Source of the DNA: Pseudomonas thivervalensis
GTDB taxonomy: Bacteria > Pseudomonadota > Gammaproteobacteria > Pseudomonadales > Pseudomonadaceae
Assembly (NCBI RefSeq): GCF_001269655.1
Contig: NZ_LHVE01000012.1
Span: 62,001 to 126,000 of the forward strand
Length of the DNA: 64,000 nt
Direction of reading: 5' to 3'
The position numbers and the translations under genes are program-made. Below the pieces are notes generated by a model that worked only from the letters and a program-made list of their open reading frames with translations, made no database searches and was not told the DNA's origin. Below, in pieces: positions 45,698 to 52,956 of the stretch (position 1 is the stretch's first letter; each line of letters starts with the position of its first letter).

Positions 45698-45946
45698 TCA
45701 AGACACACCGTTGCTACCGCAATCTTTGCAAAGCCGTCGTGCAATGCTGTGGCGTTTCGTGTCTTTGTCCAACAGTTCGACCGCTACAAACTCTTCGATC
45801 CCCGCCCCGGCCTCAACCTTCTCAATAAACGTCAGAATGGCCTTTTTCATGAACCAGTGGGAGGTGCGGTCCAATTTGGCGGACGCCGACTTCAGCCTCG
45901 CCCGCGTTTCTTCGTTCAACTTTACGCCTTGCGTGGTGACCTTCAT
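45698..45946 (-). CDS. Stand-alone PutA-type ribbon-helix-helix protein
   Basis: This 82-residue protein has residues 1-50 (M-K-V-T-T-Q-G-V-K-L-N-E-E-T-R, then KLDRTSHWFMKKAILTFIEK) matching the N-terminal RHH DNA-binding domain that pseudomonad PutA uses to repress put genes. Here it exists without the proline dehydrogenase domains. A strong GGAGG six bases before the ATG at 45946 shows it is a real gene. A small dimeric repressor is the likely role. It is the last gene of the minus-strand series after the cupin, 45 bases downstream. Confidence 0.72.
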   Translation of the reverse strand: MKVTTQGVKLNEETRARLKSASAKLDRTSHWFMKKAILTFIEKVEAGAGIEEFVAVELLDKDTKRHSIARRLCKDCGSNGVS

Positions 45947-45991
45947 CTTGCCTCCTCTGAATGGCGAGTTCATTGATTCTTTAACCAGGCA

Positions 45992-46627
45992 CTAATGCAT
46001 CAAGCCCCACAGTGCCAGAAGTGGAACATCCGTCGATTTCATCGCATGGACACAGGATGGCGGATTGAATACAAGGCCTCCTGCCCCGGGACTCCACCAC
46101 CCCACATCCTCCCGATACCACTCGCCCGGCGACAGAACGAGGTAGAACTCGGCAGGCGGGTGCTGGTGATAGGGGTAGCAGGTCTCGGGCATCATGAGCG
46201 CCAACCCCAAGGTCAAGGTGGAGCATTCAAATAACCCCCCGGGGCCGGCGATCATCCCGTGGCGATGCCGTTCCACGAACGCGCTGTCCTGATCGGCCCG
46301 GGCCTGGCGGTTTATCCAGGTGACATGAGGCAAGAGCGTGCTCAACGCACCCAATATCGACGCCAGGTCCCCATGGGTTCTTGGCGCAGCGCCAAGTGCC
46401 GCGGATAAATGCCCTCCCAGGAAGCCCGGCAGCGCATTTGAAATCTGCGCAGTCTTCCTGATTTTCCATTGGGCCGTAGCAAGAGACGCGGCGTGTACTT
46501 GCGCCTCATCGCAACCGCTGCCCGACAGGACGTTGTGAAGCGAACGCCTGAGCACGTCGCCGTTGCTGATAATGTCCTGATCCCACGGTAGAACTTCAGT
46601 GCTGTTTGTCATCGCTTTCGATCCCAT
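45992..46627 (-). CDS. DddQ-type cupin (DMSP lyase family)
   Basis: This 211-residue protein has a C-terminal cupin. His156, Glu160, Tyr162 and His194 (HPPAEFY, then PPSCVHAM) have exactly the spacing of the metal ligands reported for DddQ (H-x3-E-x-Y and His 38 residues on). The N-terminal half is helical, as in the DMSP lyase Pfam family. DddQ-type enzymes cleave DMSP, although some family members have other roles. The ATG at 46612 is an alternative start. It lies downstream of an orphan betaine-binding protein and an Ldh-type dehydrogenase on the same strand, and about 1.3 kb from the DddP-type gene. Confidence 0.78.
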   Translation of the reverse strand: MGSKAMTNSTEVLPWDQDIISNGDVLRRSLHNVLSGSGCDEAQVHAASLATAQWKIRKTAQISNALPGFLGGHLSAALGAAPRTHGDLASILGALSTLLPHVTWINRQARADQDSAFVERHRHGMIAGPGGLFECSTLTLGLALMMPETCYPYHQHPPAEFYLVLSPGEWYREDVGWWSPGAGGLVFNPPSCVHAMKSTDVPLLALWGLMH

Positions 46628-46652
46628 TTCCCGAGCAACGTATCGAACTGGT

Positions 46653-47651
46653 TTACAGACGGCTCAGTTGTTCCAGCAGGTCAACGGGAACACTGATCCC
46701 ATCATTCTGTGCGTTGGCCGTTGCGTGTTGCCGTTCCCATCCCGGCCTGTGGACGCCCATTCGCGTCAGGCGGGTCATTTGGCTGGCAAGCCGTTGCTCG
46801 AATCCCTCTGAAAAGAACACCGGCGCCAGGAGCAGGATCAACAGGCCACAGCCGGGCGTCTGGTTTCCCTGGTTGAAATCCGACGCATCCAACGACCATT
46901 TGGCCCCCGTGAGCCCCGCCGCCAGGACCTCGACCATGAGCATCAGATTGGCCCCACGGTGACCACCAAAAGGTAGCAGCGCTCCCGCCAGCGCCGCCAC
47001 GGCATTGCGCGTGCCGTTGCCGTGTTGGTCCACCGCCCAACCCTCGGGAATATCGCTGCCCGTCGAGGCGGCGTGGGCGATGTTCACAAATGCCGCGGCA
47101 CTGCTGGCCTGGTCGAACAGCAGAGGAACGCCATCGGCCGAGGGCGCGGCAAATGAGAGCGGGTTGGTCGAGTAGGTCTTGCTCCTGGCGCCAGGAACCG
47201 CCACCAGCGCCGGCCCGTTTGCGACGGCCAAGGCAATCAGCCCGGCCTGGGCAAATCGCAGCGTGTAGTCGCCCAGTTCACCGCTGGTAAAACTGTTGCA
47301 CTGGCTCAACGTAGCCATGCCATTGGCATGCGCGGCATGGCACAGCGAATCGAAACAGCGATCGACACCCAACTGGGCAATTCCGCCCTGGGCATCGGAT
47401 TTGAAGATCATCGCGCCGGCGCGGGAGATACGTGGCTCGGCACGTGGATTGATGCGTCCGGAGGAAAAGCCCGGCAAGTAATCGGCAAGATGTCGGAACC
47501 CCACGGCCTGGTTGCCGCGCGCTTGCGCAGCCACGGTGGCGTGGGCCAATGAGTCGGCAACCGCAGGTGAGCAACCCTTTGATTCGCAGAGATGCTTCAC
47601 CCAGCCAACTGCTTCATCCAGGGTAAAGCGACGATAGGCTGTGGTCTTCAA
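46653..47651 (-). CDS. Ldh family NAD(P)-dependent oxidoreductase with altered active site
   Basis: This 332-residue member of the malate/L-lactate/ureidoglycolate dehydrogenase (Ldh_2) family shares the TNPLSFAAP and LLPFGGHRGANLMLMVE nucleotide-site motifs. In the family, S-H-G-x-x-R supplies the catalytic His. Here the aligned stretch reads GNQAVGFRHLADYL, so that His is missing and another His lies four residues on. The start is taken as TTG at 47651, with AGGCGA eight bases before it; no ATG fits the conserved N-terminus. Related enzymes reduce imino acids such as pyrroline-2-carboxylate or oxidise 2-hydroxyacids. It sits between the binding-protein gene and the cupin. Confidence 0.8.
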   Translation of the reverse strand: MKTTAYRRFTLDEAVGWVKHLCESKGCSPAVADSLAHATVAAQARGNQAVGFRHLADYLPGFSSGRINPRAEPRISRAGAMIFKSDAQGGIAQLGVDRCFDSLCHAAHANGMATLSQCNSFTSGELGDYTLRFAQAGLIALAVANGPALVAVPGARSKTYSTNPLSFAAPSADGVPLLFDQASSAAAFVNIAHAASTGSDIPEGWAVDQHGNGTRNAVAALAGALLPFGGHRGANLMLMVEVLAAGLTGAKWSLDASDFNQGNQTPGCGLLILLLAPVFFSEGFEQRLASQMTRLTRMGVHRPGWERQHATANAQNDGISVPVDLLEQLSRL

Positions 47652-47736
47652 GGGGATCGCCTGAATGTTCGTTCGATGCGTCCGATGCCCCTCACAAAGG
47701 GCATCGGACGGCAACACAACTATCGGATGACAGCCA

Positions 47737-48636
47737 TTACTGGGCCGGTGTCGCGGAAGCGGTCTGGCTGCCGAACATGGCTTCGAAGCGCGGCTTGTTG
47801 GCGGCGTAGTACTCGGCAACGACCTTGTCTGCCGAACTGTCGCGGGCGGTCGCCATCAACTTCTCGAGGTCGGCCTTGGGGATCTTGAAGTTGGCGAAGA
47901 ACCGGGCGACATCGGGATGTTCAGCGCTGAAGCCTTTGCGGGCAACCGCGTGAATTTGCTCGGCGCCACCGAAAATCTGCTTCGGATCGTCCAGGTAGCG
48001 CAGCGGCCACTTGGCGAACATCCAGTGTGGACTCCAAGCGTTGACCAACGCCCATTTGTCACGCTTGAGGTTGCGATCCAGCTCGCTCAACATGCCAGAC
48101 TCCGAAGAGGCGACCATCTTGTAGCCATCGAGCTTGTATTCCTTGATGGCCTTTTCCGTCAGTTTGTACTGACCGTTGCCCACTTCCGAGGTCAGGATCT
48201 TGCCGCCGAGTTTTTCCCGCACTTCAGGCTTGTTCAGGTCTTCGACACTGGCAATCTCGCTGGTGGGAATGGACGTCGGCACGGCCATGCCGATCCGACC
48301 TTCATACAGCACGCCGAGATCTTCGAGCTTGTCCTGGTATTTGTCGTAGAACGCCTTGTGAGTGCTCGGCAGCCAGACCATCGGGATCAGGTCGATATTG
48401 CCGTTGGCCAAGGCCTGGAACTGAATGCCAATGTCGGCGAGCACCAATTTGACCGGTTGCTTCAAGTGGTCGCGCAATGCGGTATCCGCCAGCTTTACGG
48501 CGATTTCCGTATCCGACCAATTCACCCATCCGATGCGGATAGGCGTGGGGTCTTCGGCGTGGGCCATCAGGCTGCTGGCGGCCATCGCCAGGCCGGCAAA
48601 CCAGCCGATACACGTTTTACTGGACAACGTCATCAT
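47737..48636 (-). CDS. Orphan OpuAC/ChoX-type betaine binding protein
   Basis: This 299-residue periplasmic protein has a signal peptide (cleavage likely after A-H-A, residue 27). Aromatic-cage candidates are Trp37/40 (GWVNWSDTE), Trp88 (MVWLPS) and the Trp residues of NAWSPHWMFAKW. No ATPase or permease gene is next to it. In pseudomonads, orphan proteins of this type (CaiX, BetX) feed a shared core transporter. GGAG precedes the ATG-ATG start. It heads the minus-strand unit with the Ldh-type dehydrogenase and DddQ-type cupin and has a LysR-type half site upstream. Confidence 0.9.
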   Translation of the reverse strand: MMTLSSKTCIGWFAGLAMAASSLMAHAEDPTPIRIGWVNWSDTEIAVKLADTALRDHLKQPVKLVLADIGIQFQALANGNIDLIPMVWLPSTHKAFYDKYQDKLEDLGVLYEGRIGMAVPTSIPTSEIASVEDLNKPEVREKLGGKILTSEVGNGQYKLTEKAIKEYKLDGYKMVASSESGMLSELDRNLKRDKWALVNAWSPHWMFAKWPLRYLDDPKQIFGGAEQIHAVARKGFSAEHPDVARFFANFKIPKADLEKLMATARDSSADKVVAEYYAANKPRFEAMFGSQTASATPAQ

Positions 48637-48730
48637 GGTGCATCTCCGCGTACTGTATGAATAGTTATTGGCAGGGCAGCAGAAGAATTAACGTTCCCTC
48701 ATCAAAGCAGGGACTTAATGTTATGCATGG

Positions 48731-48745
48731 ATAAGTTCTAGTTAT
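48731..48745 (-). promoter_or_regulatory. LysR-type dyad before the orphan binding-protein operon
   Basis: On the minus strand ATAAC-TAGAA-CTTAT followed by C matches the dyad of the three bipartite operators (ATAAC-N5-GTTAT-C) with one mismatch. The second half is only weakly recognisable (TAAG, 12 bases on). It lies 95 bases before the binding-protein ATG. It may be a weaker member of the same regulon. Confidence 0.45.
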
Positions 48746-48817
48746 GGGGAAACTCTTCATGTATTCCGGTTGCTCGGCCCTCCTCCACCCTTTGGCGGAA
48801 TTTATAAATCCAAGTAC

Positions 48818-49759
48818 TCACAATGCTTTTTCGAGCGCCGGCAAGGCCTCGAACAGATCCGCCACCCACATGTAATCCGCCACCTGGGCAATCGGTGCTT
48901 CAGCGTCCTGGTTGATCGCAACGATGACCTTCGAGCCACTCATGCCCGCCAAATGTTGAATGGCGCCACTGATGCCCGCCGCGATGTAAAGCTCTGGCGC
49001 GACGATTTTCCCGGTCTGCCCGACCTGCAAATCGTTGGCGGCAAAACCCGAATCCACCGCGGCACGCGAGGCCCCTACGGCACCGCCCAGCTTGTCCGCC
49101 AATCGCTCGATCAAGGCGAAATTCTCTTTGCTCTGCATCCCACGGCCACCGGACACGACGACGCGGGCGCTCGACAAATCGGGCCGTTCGCTGGCCGTCA
49201 GTTGTTCGCTCACGAAACGCACATTGCTTGCGATTTGCCCGTCGCCCTCCACCGCCACCACTTCGCAGCGCTGCGGCTGGGACAAGGCCTGGGCGAACGC
49301 CGAAGCGCGGACCGTGAGCAATTTGATCGGATCGAGGGACTGCACCGTGGCAATGGCATTGCCGGCATAAATGGGCCGCTGGAAGGTGTCCGTCGAAACG
49401 ATGTGGGTGACGTCGGACAGCATGCCGACATCCAGGCTGGCCGCGACCCGTGGCAGCACATTGCGCCCCATGCTGCTGGCGTCGGCAACGACGTGCGTAT
49501 ACCCCTTGCGCACCAGTGAAGTGATCAGCGGCTGGGCATTTTCAGCCAGGACGTTTTCGAACATCGCACCTTGGGCGAGCAGCACCCGATCCAGGCCCTG
49601 GGTCAGCGCCGCTTGCTGCGCCACTGTCGACGCATCCGCCCCGCCCACCACCAGCAAATCCGTCTCGGCACCCAGGGCCAGGGCCGCGGTCACGGCACTC
49701 CACGTCCCTGCCGTCAGCTGGCCGACACTGTGCTCGGCGATCACCAATGTGCGCATCAA
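48818..49759 (-). CDS. etfA: Electron transfer flavoprotein alpha subunit
   Basis: This 313-residue FAD-binding subunit has the C-terminal FAD domain motifs VVSGGRGMQSKENF and AAGISGAIQHLAGMSGSKVIVAINQD in two parts (about residues 205-275). It overlaps the etfB stop by four bases. An Etf pair next to a dimethylglycine-dehydrogenase-like flavoenzyme fits its use as electron acceptor for N-demethylation, as in the glycine-betaine locus of P. aeruginosa. Confidence 0.94.
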   Translation of the reverse strand: MMRTLVIAEHSVGQLTAGTWSAVTAALALGAETDLLVVGGADASTVAQQAALTQGLDRVLLAQGAMFENVLAENAQPLITSLVRKGYTHVVADASSMGRNVLPRVAASLDVGMLSDVTHIVSTDTFQRPIYAGNAIATVQSLDPIKLLTVRASAFAQALSQPQRCEVVAVEGDGQIASNVRFVSEQLTASERPDLSSARVVVSGGRGMQSKENFALIERLADKLGGAVGASRAAVDSGFAANDLQVGQTGKIVAPELYIAAGISGAIQHLAGMSGSKVIVAINQDAEAPIAQVADYMWVADLFEALPALEKAL

Positions 49760-50505
49760 ATCACCCCCGCAACGTTCTTCAATTTATCCACCAGCTCGGC
49801 CACCGAACCGACGGTGATCCCCGCTTTGCGCACCGCCGGCGGGACCACGCCTAATAATCGAGCGTGTTCCTTCACGCTCGCGCCCAAGGTGTCGGCAGCA
49901 ATGATTTCAAGCGGTTTTTTCTTGGCTTTCATGATGTTCGGCAACGAGGCATAGCGCGGTTGGTTCAGGCGCAAGTCGCAGGTCACCACGGCGGGCATGG
50001 CGAGGGCGACCACCTGGCTGCCACCGTCGACCTCACGCTCGACGACCCATTGCCCGTCGACCTGATTGACAGCTGAGGCATAAGTGGCCTGACCGCTGCC
50101 GATCAACTGCGCGACCATTTGCCCGACCTGGTTGTTTTCCTGGTCGATCGCCTGTTTGCCGAACAGGATCAATCGCGGCTTTTCCTGATCGATCACTTTG
50201 CTCAGGTACTTGGCGACATTGAGCGGTTCGAGCATCGCGCTCGTCTCGACCAGCAGCGCCCGGTCCGCGCCGAGTGCCAAGGCCGTGCGCAGTTGTTCCT
50301 GCGCCGCCGAAGTGCCCACCGAGACCACCACCACTTCGGATGCCAGCCCCTTCTCCTTGAGGCGAATCGCCTCTTCCACCGCGATTTCGCAGAACGGGTT
50401 CAAGGCCATCTTCACGCCATTGAGTTCGACGTCTGAGCCGTCGGCTTTCACCCGGACTTTCACATTCGGGTCGATGGCGCGCTTTACCGCAACGAGCACT
50501 TTCAT
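49756..50505 (-). CDS. etfB: Electron transfer flavoprotein beta subunit
   Basis: This 249-residue AMP-binding subunit of Etf begins M-K-V-L-V-A-V-K-R-A-I-D, with the conserved NPFCEIAVEEAIRLKEK. The ATG at 50505 is preferred to one four codons upstream on the basis of the conserved start. It is divergent from the flavoenzyme gene at 50717, with about 210 bases between the starts that hold two dyads. Confidence 0.94.
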   Translation of the reverse strand: MKVLVAVKRAIDPNVKVRVKADGSDVELNGVKMALNPFCEIAVEEAIRLKEKGLASEVVVVSVGTSAAQEQLRTALALGADRALLVETSAMLEPLNVAKYLSKVIDQEKPRLILFGKQAIDQENNQVGQMVAQLIGSGQATYASAVNQVDGQWVVEREVDGGSQVVALAMPAVVTCDLRLNQPRYASLPNIMKAKKKPLEIIAADTLGASVKEHARLLGVVPPAVRKAGITVGSVAELVDKLKNVAGVI

Positions 50506-50631
50506 GGTTCTTCGCATAGCCCCCTAGCACTTTGGATCGATGCGGGATGGCCGGCCACACGCACCGGACCACCCCTGTTTCGACTGGATGGTAATCCTGG
50601 TTTTTCCGTCACGCAAGGAAAATGTACACCA

Positions 50632-50678
50632 GTGTCTCACTCGTTGACACTCATGAACATTCGACATACCGTTATGTC
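50632..50678 (+). promoter_or_regulatory. Two dyads in the etfB / flavoenzyme divergent promoter
   Basis: GTGTC-N9-GACAC (50632-50650) and GACATA-CCGT-TATGTC (50663-50678) lie close together 40-85 bases upstream of the flavoenzyme ATG. Their form suggests operator sites for a regulator. They do not match the LysR-type ATAAC-N5-GTTAT sites of the rest of the island, so an AraC/GlxA-type protein is a possible binder. Confidence 0.4.
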
Positions 50679-50716
50679 AAACCAAGCCTGATGTTCTGTT
50701 CCCGGAGCGCAACACC

Positions 50717-52753
50717 ATGTCCAGCGATCCTCTGCTGCAGCCCTATAAGATCAAACACCTGACCCTCAAGAACCGGATCATGACCACCTCCCATGAGCCC
50801 GCTTATCCTGTCGACGGCATGCCGAAGGATCTGTACCGCGCCTATCACGTCGAACGCGCCAAGGCCGGCGTGGCGCTGACCATGACGGCGGGCTCCGCCG
50901 CCGTTTCCCGTGACAGCCCGCCGGTGTTCAACAACGTGCTGGCGTACAAGGACGAAGTGGTCAAATGGATGAAGGACCTGACCGACGAGTGCCACGAACA
51001 CGGCGCGGCGGTGATGATCCAGCTGACTCACCTGGGGCGACGCACACGCTGGGACAAGGCGGACTGGCTGCCGGTCGTCTCGCCGTCCCATCGCCGCGAA
51101 GCGTCCCACCGGGCCTTTCCGAAAAAGATGGAAGAGTGGGACATCGACCGGATCATCAAGGACTACGTGGACGCCGCCGAACGCATGAAGGCCGCCGGCC
51201 TCGATGGCCTGGAGCTGCAGGCCTACGGGCACCTCATGGATCAGTTCTGGTCACCACTGACCAACGATCTCGACGGCCCCTATGGTGGTTCGCTGGAAAA
51301 CCGGATGCGCTTCACCTTCGACATCCTGCGCGGGATCCGCCAGCGTTGTGGCGAGGACTTCCTGCTCGGGGTGCGCTACACCGGCGATGAAGACCTGCCC
51401 GGCGGCTTCGGTGCCAGCGACGGCCTGCAGATCTCCCATATGCTCAAGGACAGTGGGCTGGTGGACTTCCTCAACGTGGTGCGCGGGCACATCGATACCG
51501 ATGCCGGCCTCACCGACGTGATTCCGATCCAGGGCATGCGCAACTCGCCGCACCTGGATTTTGCCGGCGAGATCCGCTCGGCCACTGGTTTCCCGACGTT
51601 CCACGCGGCCAAGATTCCGGACGTCGCCACGGCGCGGCACGCCATCGCTTCCGGCAAGGTGGACATGATCGGCATGACCCGGGCGCACATGACCGACCCG
51701 CACATCGTGCGCAAGATCATCGAGAAGCGCGAAGAGGAGATCCGCCCCTGCGTCGGCGCCAACTACTGCCTGGACCGCATCTATCAGGGCGGTGCCGCGT
51801 ACTGCATCCACAACGCCGCCACCGGGCGCGAAACCACCATGCCCCACGAGATCGCGAAGGCGTCGGTCAAGCGCAAGGTGGTGGTGATCGGCACCGGCCC
51901 GGCGGGCCTGGAAGCGGCACGGGTGGCTGGCGAGCGCGGTCATGAGGTCACGGTGTTCGAAGTGGCGGATCAGCCAGGAGGGCAGATTCGCTTGACCGCC
52001 CAGAGCGAGCGGCGCCGGGAGATGATCAGCATCATCGATTGGCGCATGGCGCAATGCGAACGGCTGGGGGTGAAATTCCAGTTCAACACCTGGGCCGAAG
52101 CCGAGACCGTGATGGCCGAGGCGCCGGACGTGGTGATCGTCGCCACGGGTGGCTTGCCCCATACCGAGGTGCTCAAGCACGGCAATGAACTGGTGGTGTC
52201 GACCTGGGACATCATTTCCGGCGACGTGAAGCCCGGCCAGAACGTGCTGATCTTCGACGACGCCGGCGACCACGCGGCGTTACAGGCGGCCGAGGTCATC
52301 GCCAACAGTGGTGCGAAACTGGAGATCGTCACGCCGGACCGGTCATTTGCGCCGGAGGTGATGGCGATGAACCTGGTGCCTTACATGCGCAGCCTGCAAG
52401 ACCTGAACGTCACCTTCACGGTCACCTATCGGGTCGATTCCGTGGAGAAGCGCGACGGTCAATTGGTCGCCCATTTCGGCAGCGATTACGGTCAGGTGCA
52501 CAAACAGCGGGTGGTCGATCAGGTGGTGGTCAACCACGGCACCCTGCCCCTGGACGATTTGTACTTCGAACTGCGCCCGCATTCGAGCAACAACGGCGCG
52601 GTCGAACAGCACAACCTGATCGCCGGGAAAACCCAGAATATCGTGACCAACCCGGAGGGCCGTTTCCAGCTGTTCCGGATCGGCGACGCGGTGTCGGCGC
52701 GCAATACCCACGCGGCCATCTACGATGCGCTGCGGCTGGTGAAAGACATCTGA
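50717..52753 (+). CDS. DgcA / N-methylproline-demethylase-like flavoenzyme
   Basis: This 678-residue member of the trimethylamine dehydrogenase/2,4-dienoyl-CoA reductase family has an FMN TIM-barrel at residues 1-370 (IQLTHLGRRTRW, NRMRFTFDILRGIRQR). A short Fe-S region reads CVGANYCLDR...YCIHNAA, and an FAD/NAD-like domain follows (VVVIGTGPAGLEAARVAGERG). The second Cys of the usual C-x2-C-x2-C motif is Ala here, as in DgcA as recalled. The closest functional relatives remove methyl groups from dimethylglycine or N-methylproline and pass electrons to Etf. The divergent etfBA pair supports that. Formaldehyde would be the by-product. Confidence 0.87.
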   Translation: MSSDPLLQPYKIKHLTLKNRIMTTSHEPAYPVDGMPKDLYRAYHVERAKAGVALTMTAGSAAVSRDSPPVFNNVLAYKDEVVKWMKDLTDECHEHGAAVMIQLTHLGRRTRWDKADWLPVVSPSHRREASHRAFPKKMEEWDIDRIIKDYVDAAERMKAAGLDGLELQAYGHLMDQFWSPLTNDLDGPYGGSLENRMRFTFDILRGIRQRCGEDFLLGVRYTGDEDLPGGFGASDGLQISHMLKDSGLVDFLNVVRGHIDTDAGLTDVIPIQGMRNSPHLDFAGEIRSATGFPTFHAAKIPDVATARHAIASGKVDMIGMTRAHMTDPHIVRKIIEKREEEIRPCVGANYCLDRIYQGGAAYCIHNAATGRETTMPHEIAKASVKRKVVVIGTGPAGLEAARVAGERGHEVTVFEVADQPGGQIRLTAQSERRREMISIIDWRMAQCERLGVKFQFNTWAEAETVMAEAPDVVIVATGGLPHTEVLKHGNELVVSTWDIISGDVKPGQNVLIFDDAGDHAALQAAEVIANSGAKLEIVTPDRSFAPEVMAMNLVPYMRSLQDLNVTFTVTYRVDSVEKRDGQLVAHFGSDYGQVHKQRVVDQVVVNHGTLPLDDLYFELRPHSSNNGAVEQHNLIAGKTQNIVTNPEGRFQLFRIGDAVSARNTHAAIYDALRLVKDI

Positions 52754-52815
52754 AATCATGTCCCTGATCGTAAGGGTCAGGGACTGATGTTGCATTTAAG
52801 GCGTTCGATAAACCC

Positions 52816-52930
52816 GTGGCGAGGGAGCTTGCTCCCGCTTGAGTGCGAAGCACTCACAGAATGGGTCTGCTGCGCAGCCCAGCGGGAGCAAGCTCCCTCG
52901 CCACAGGATCATCGTTTCTCAAGTGGATAG
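52816..52930. repeat. REPIN, GTGGCGAGG family, with one long flank
   Basis: The core of inverted GTGGCGAGGGAGCTTGCTCC units spans 52816-52904. It is followed by ATCATCGTTTCTCAAGTGGA, which is the complement of the outer arm seen at 12263-12298. Only one arm is clearly present here. It separates the flavoenzyme and the formaldehyde dehydrogenase genes. Confidence 0.85.
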
Positions 52931-52956
52931 CGTTGCAACTAACACGAGGCTTTTCC

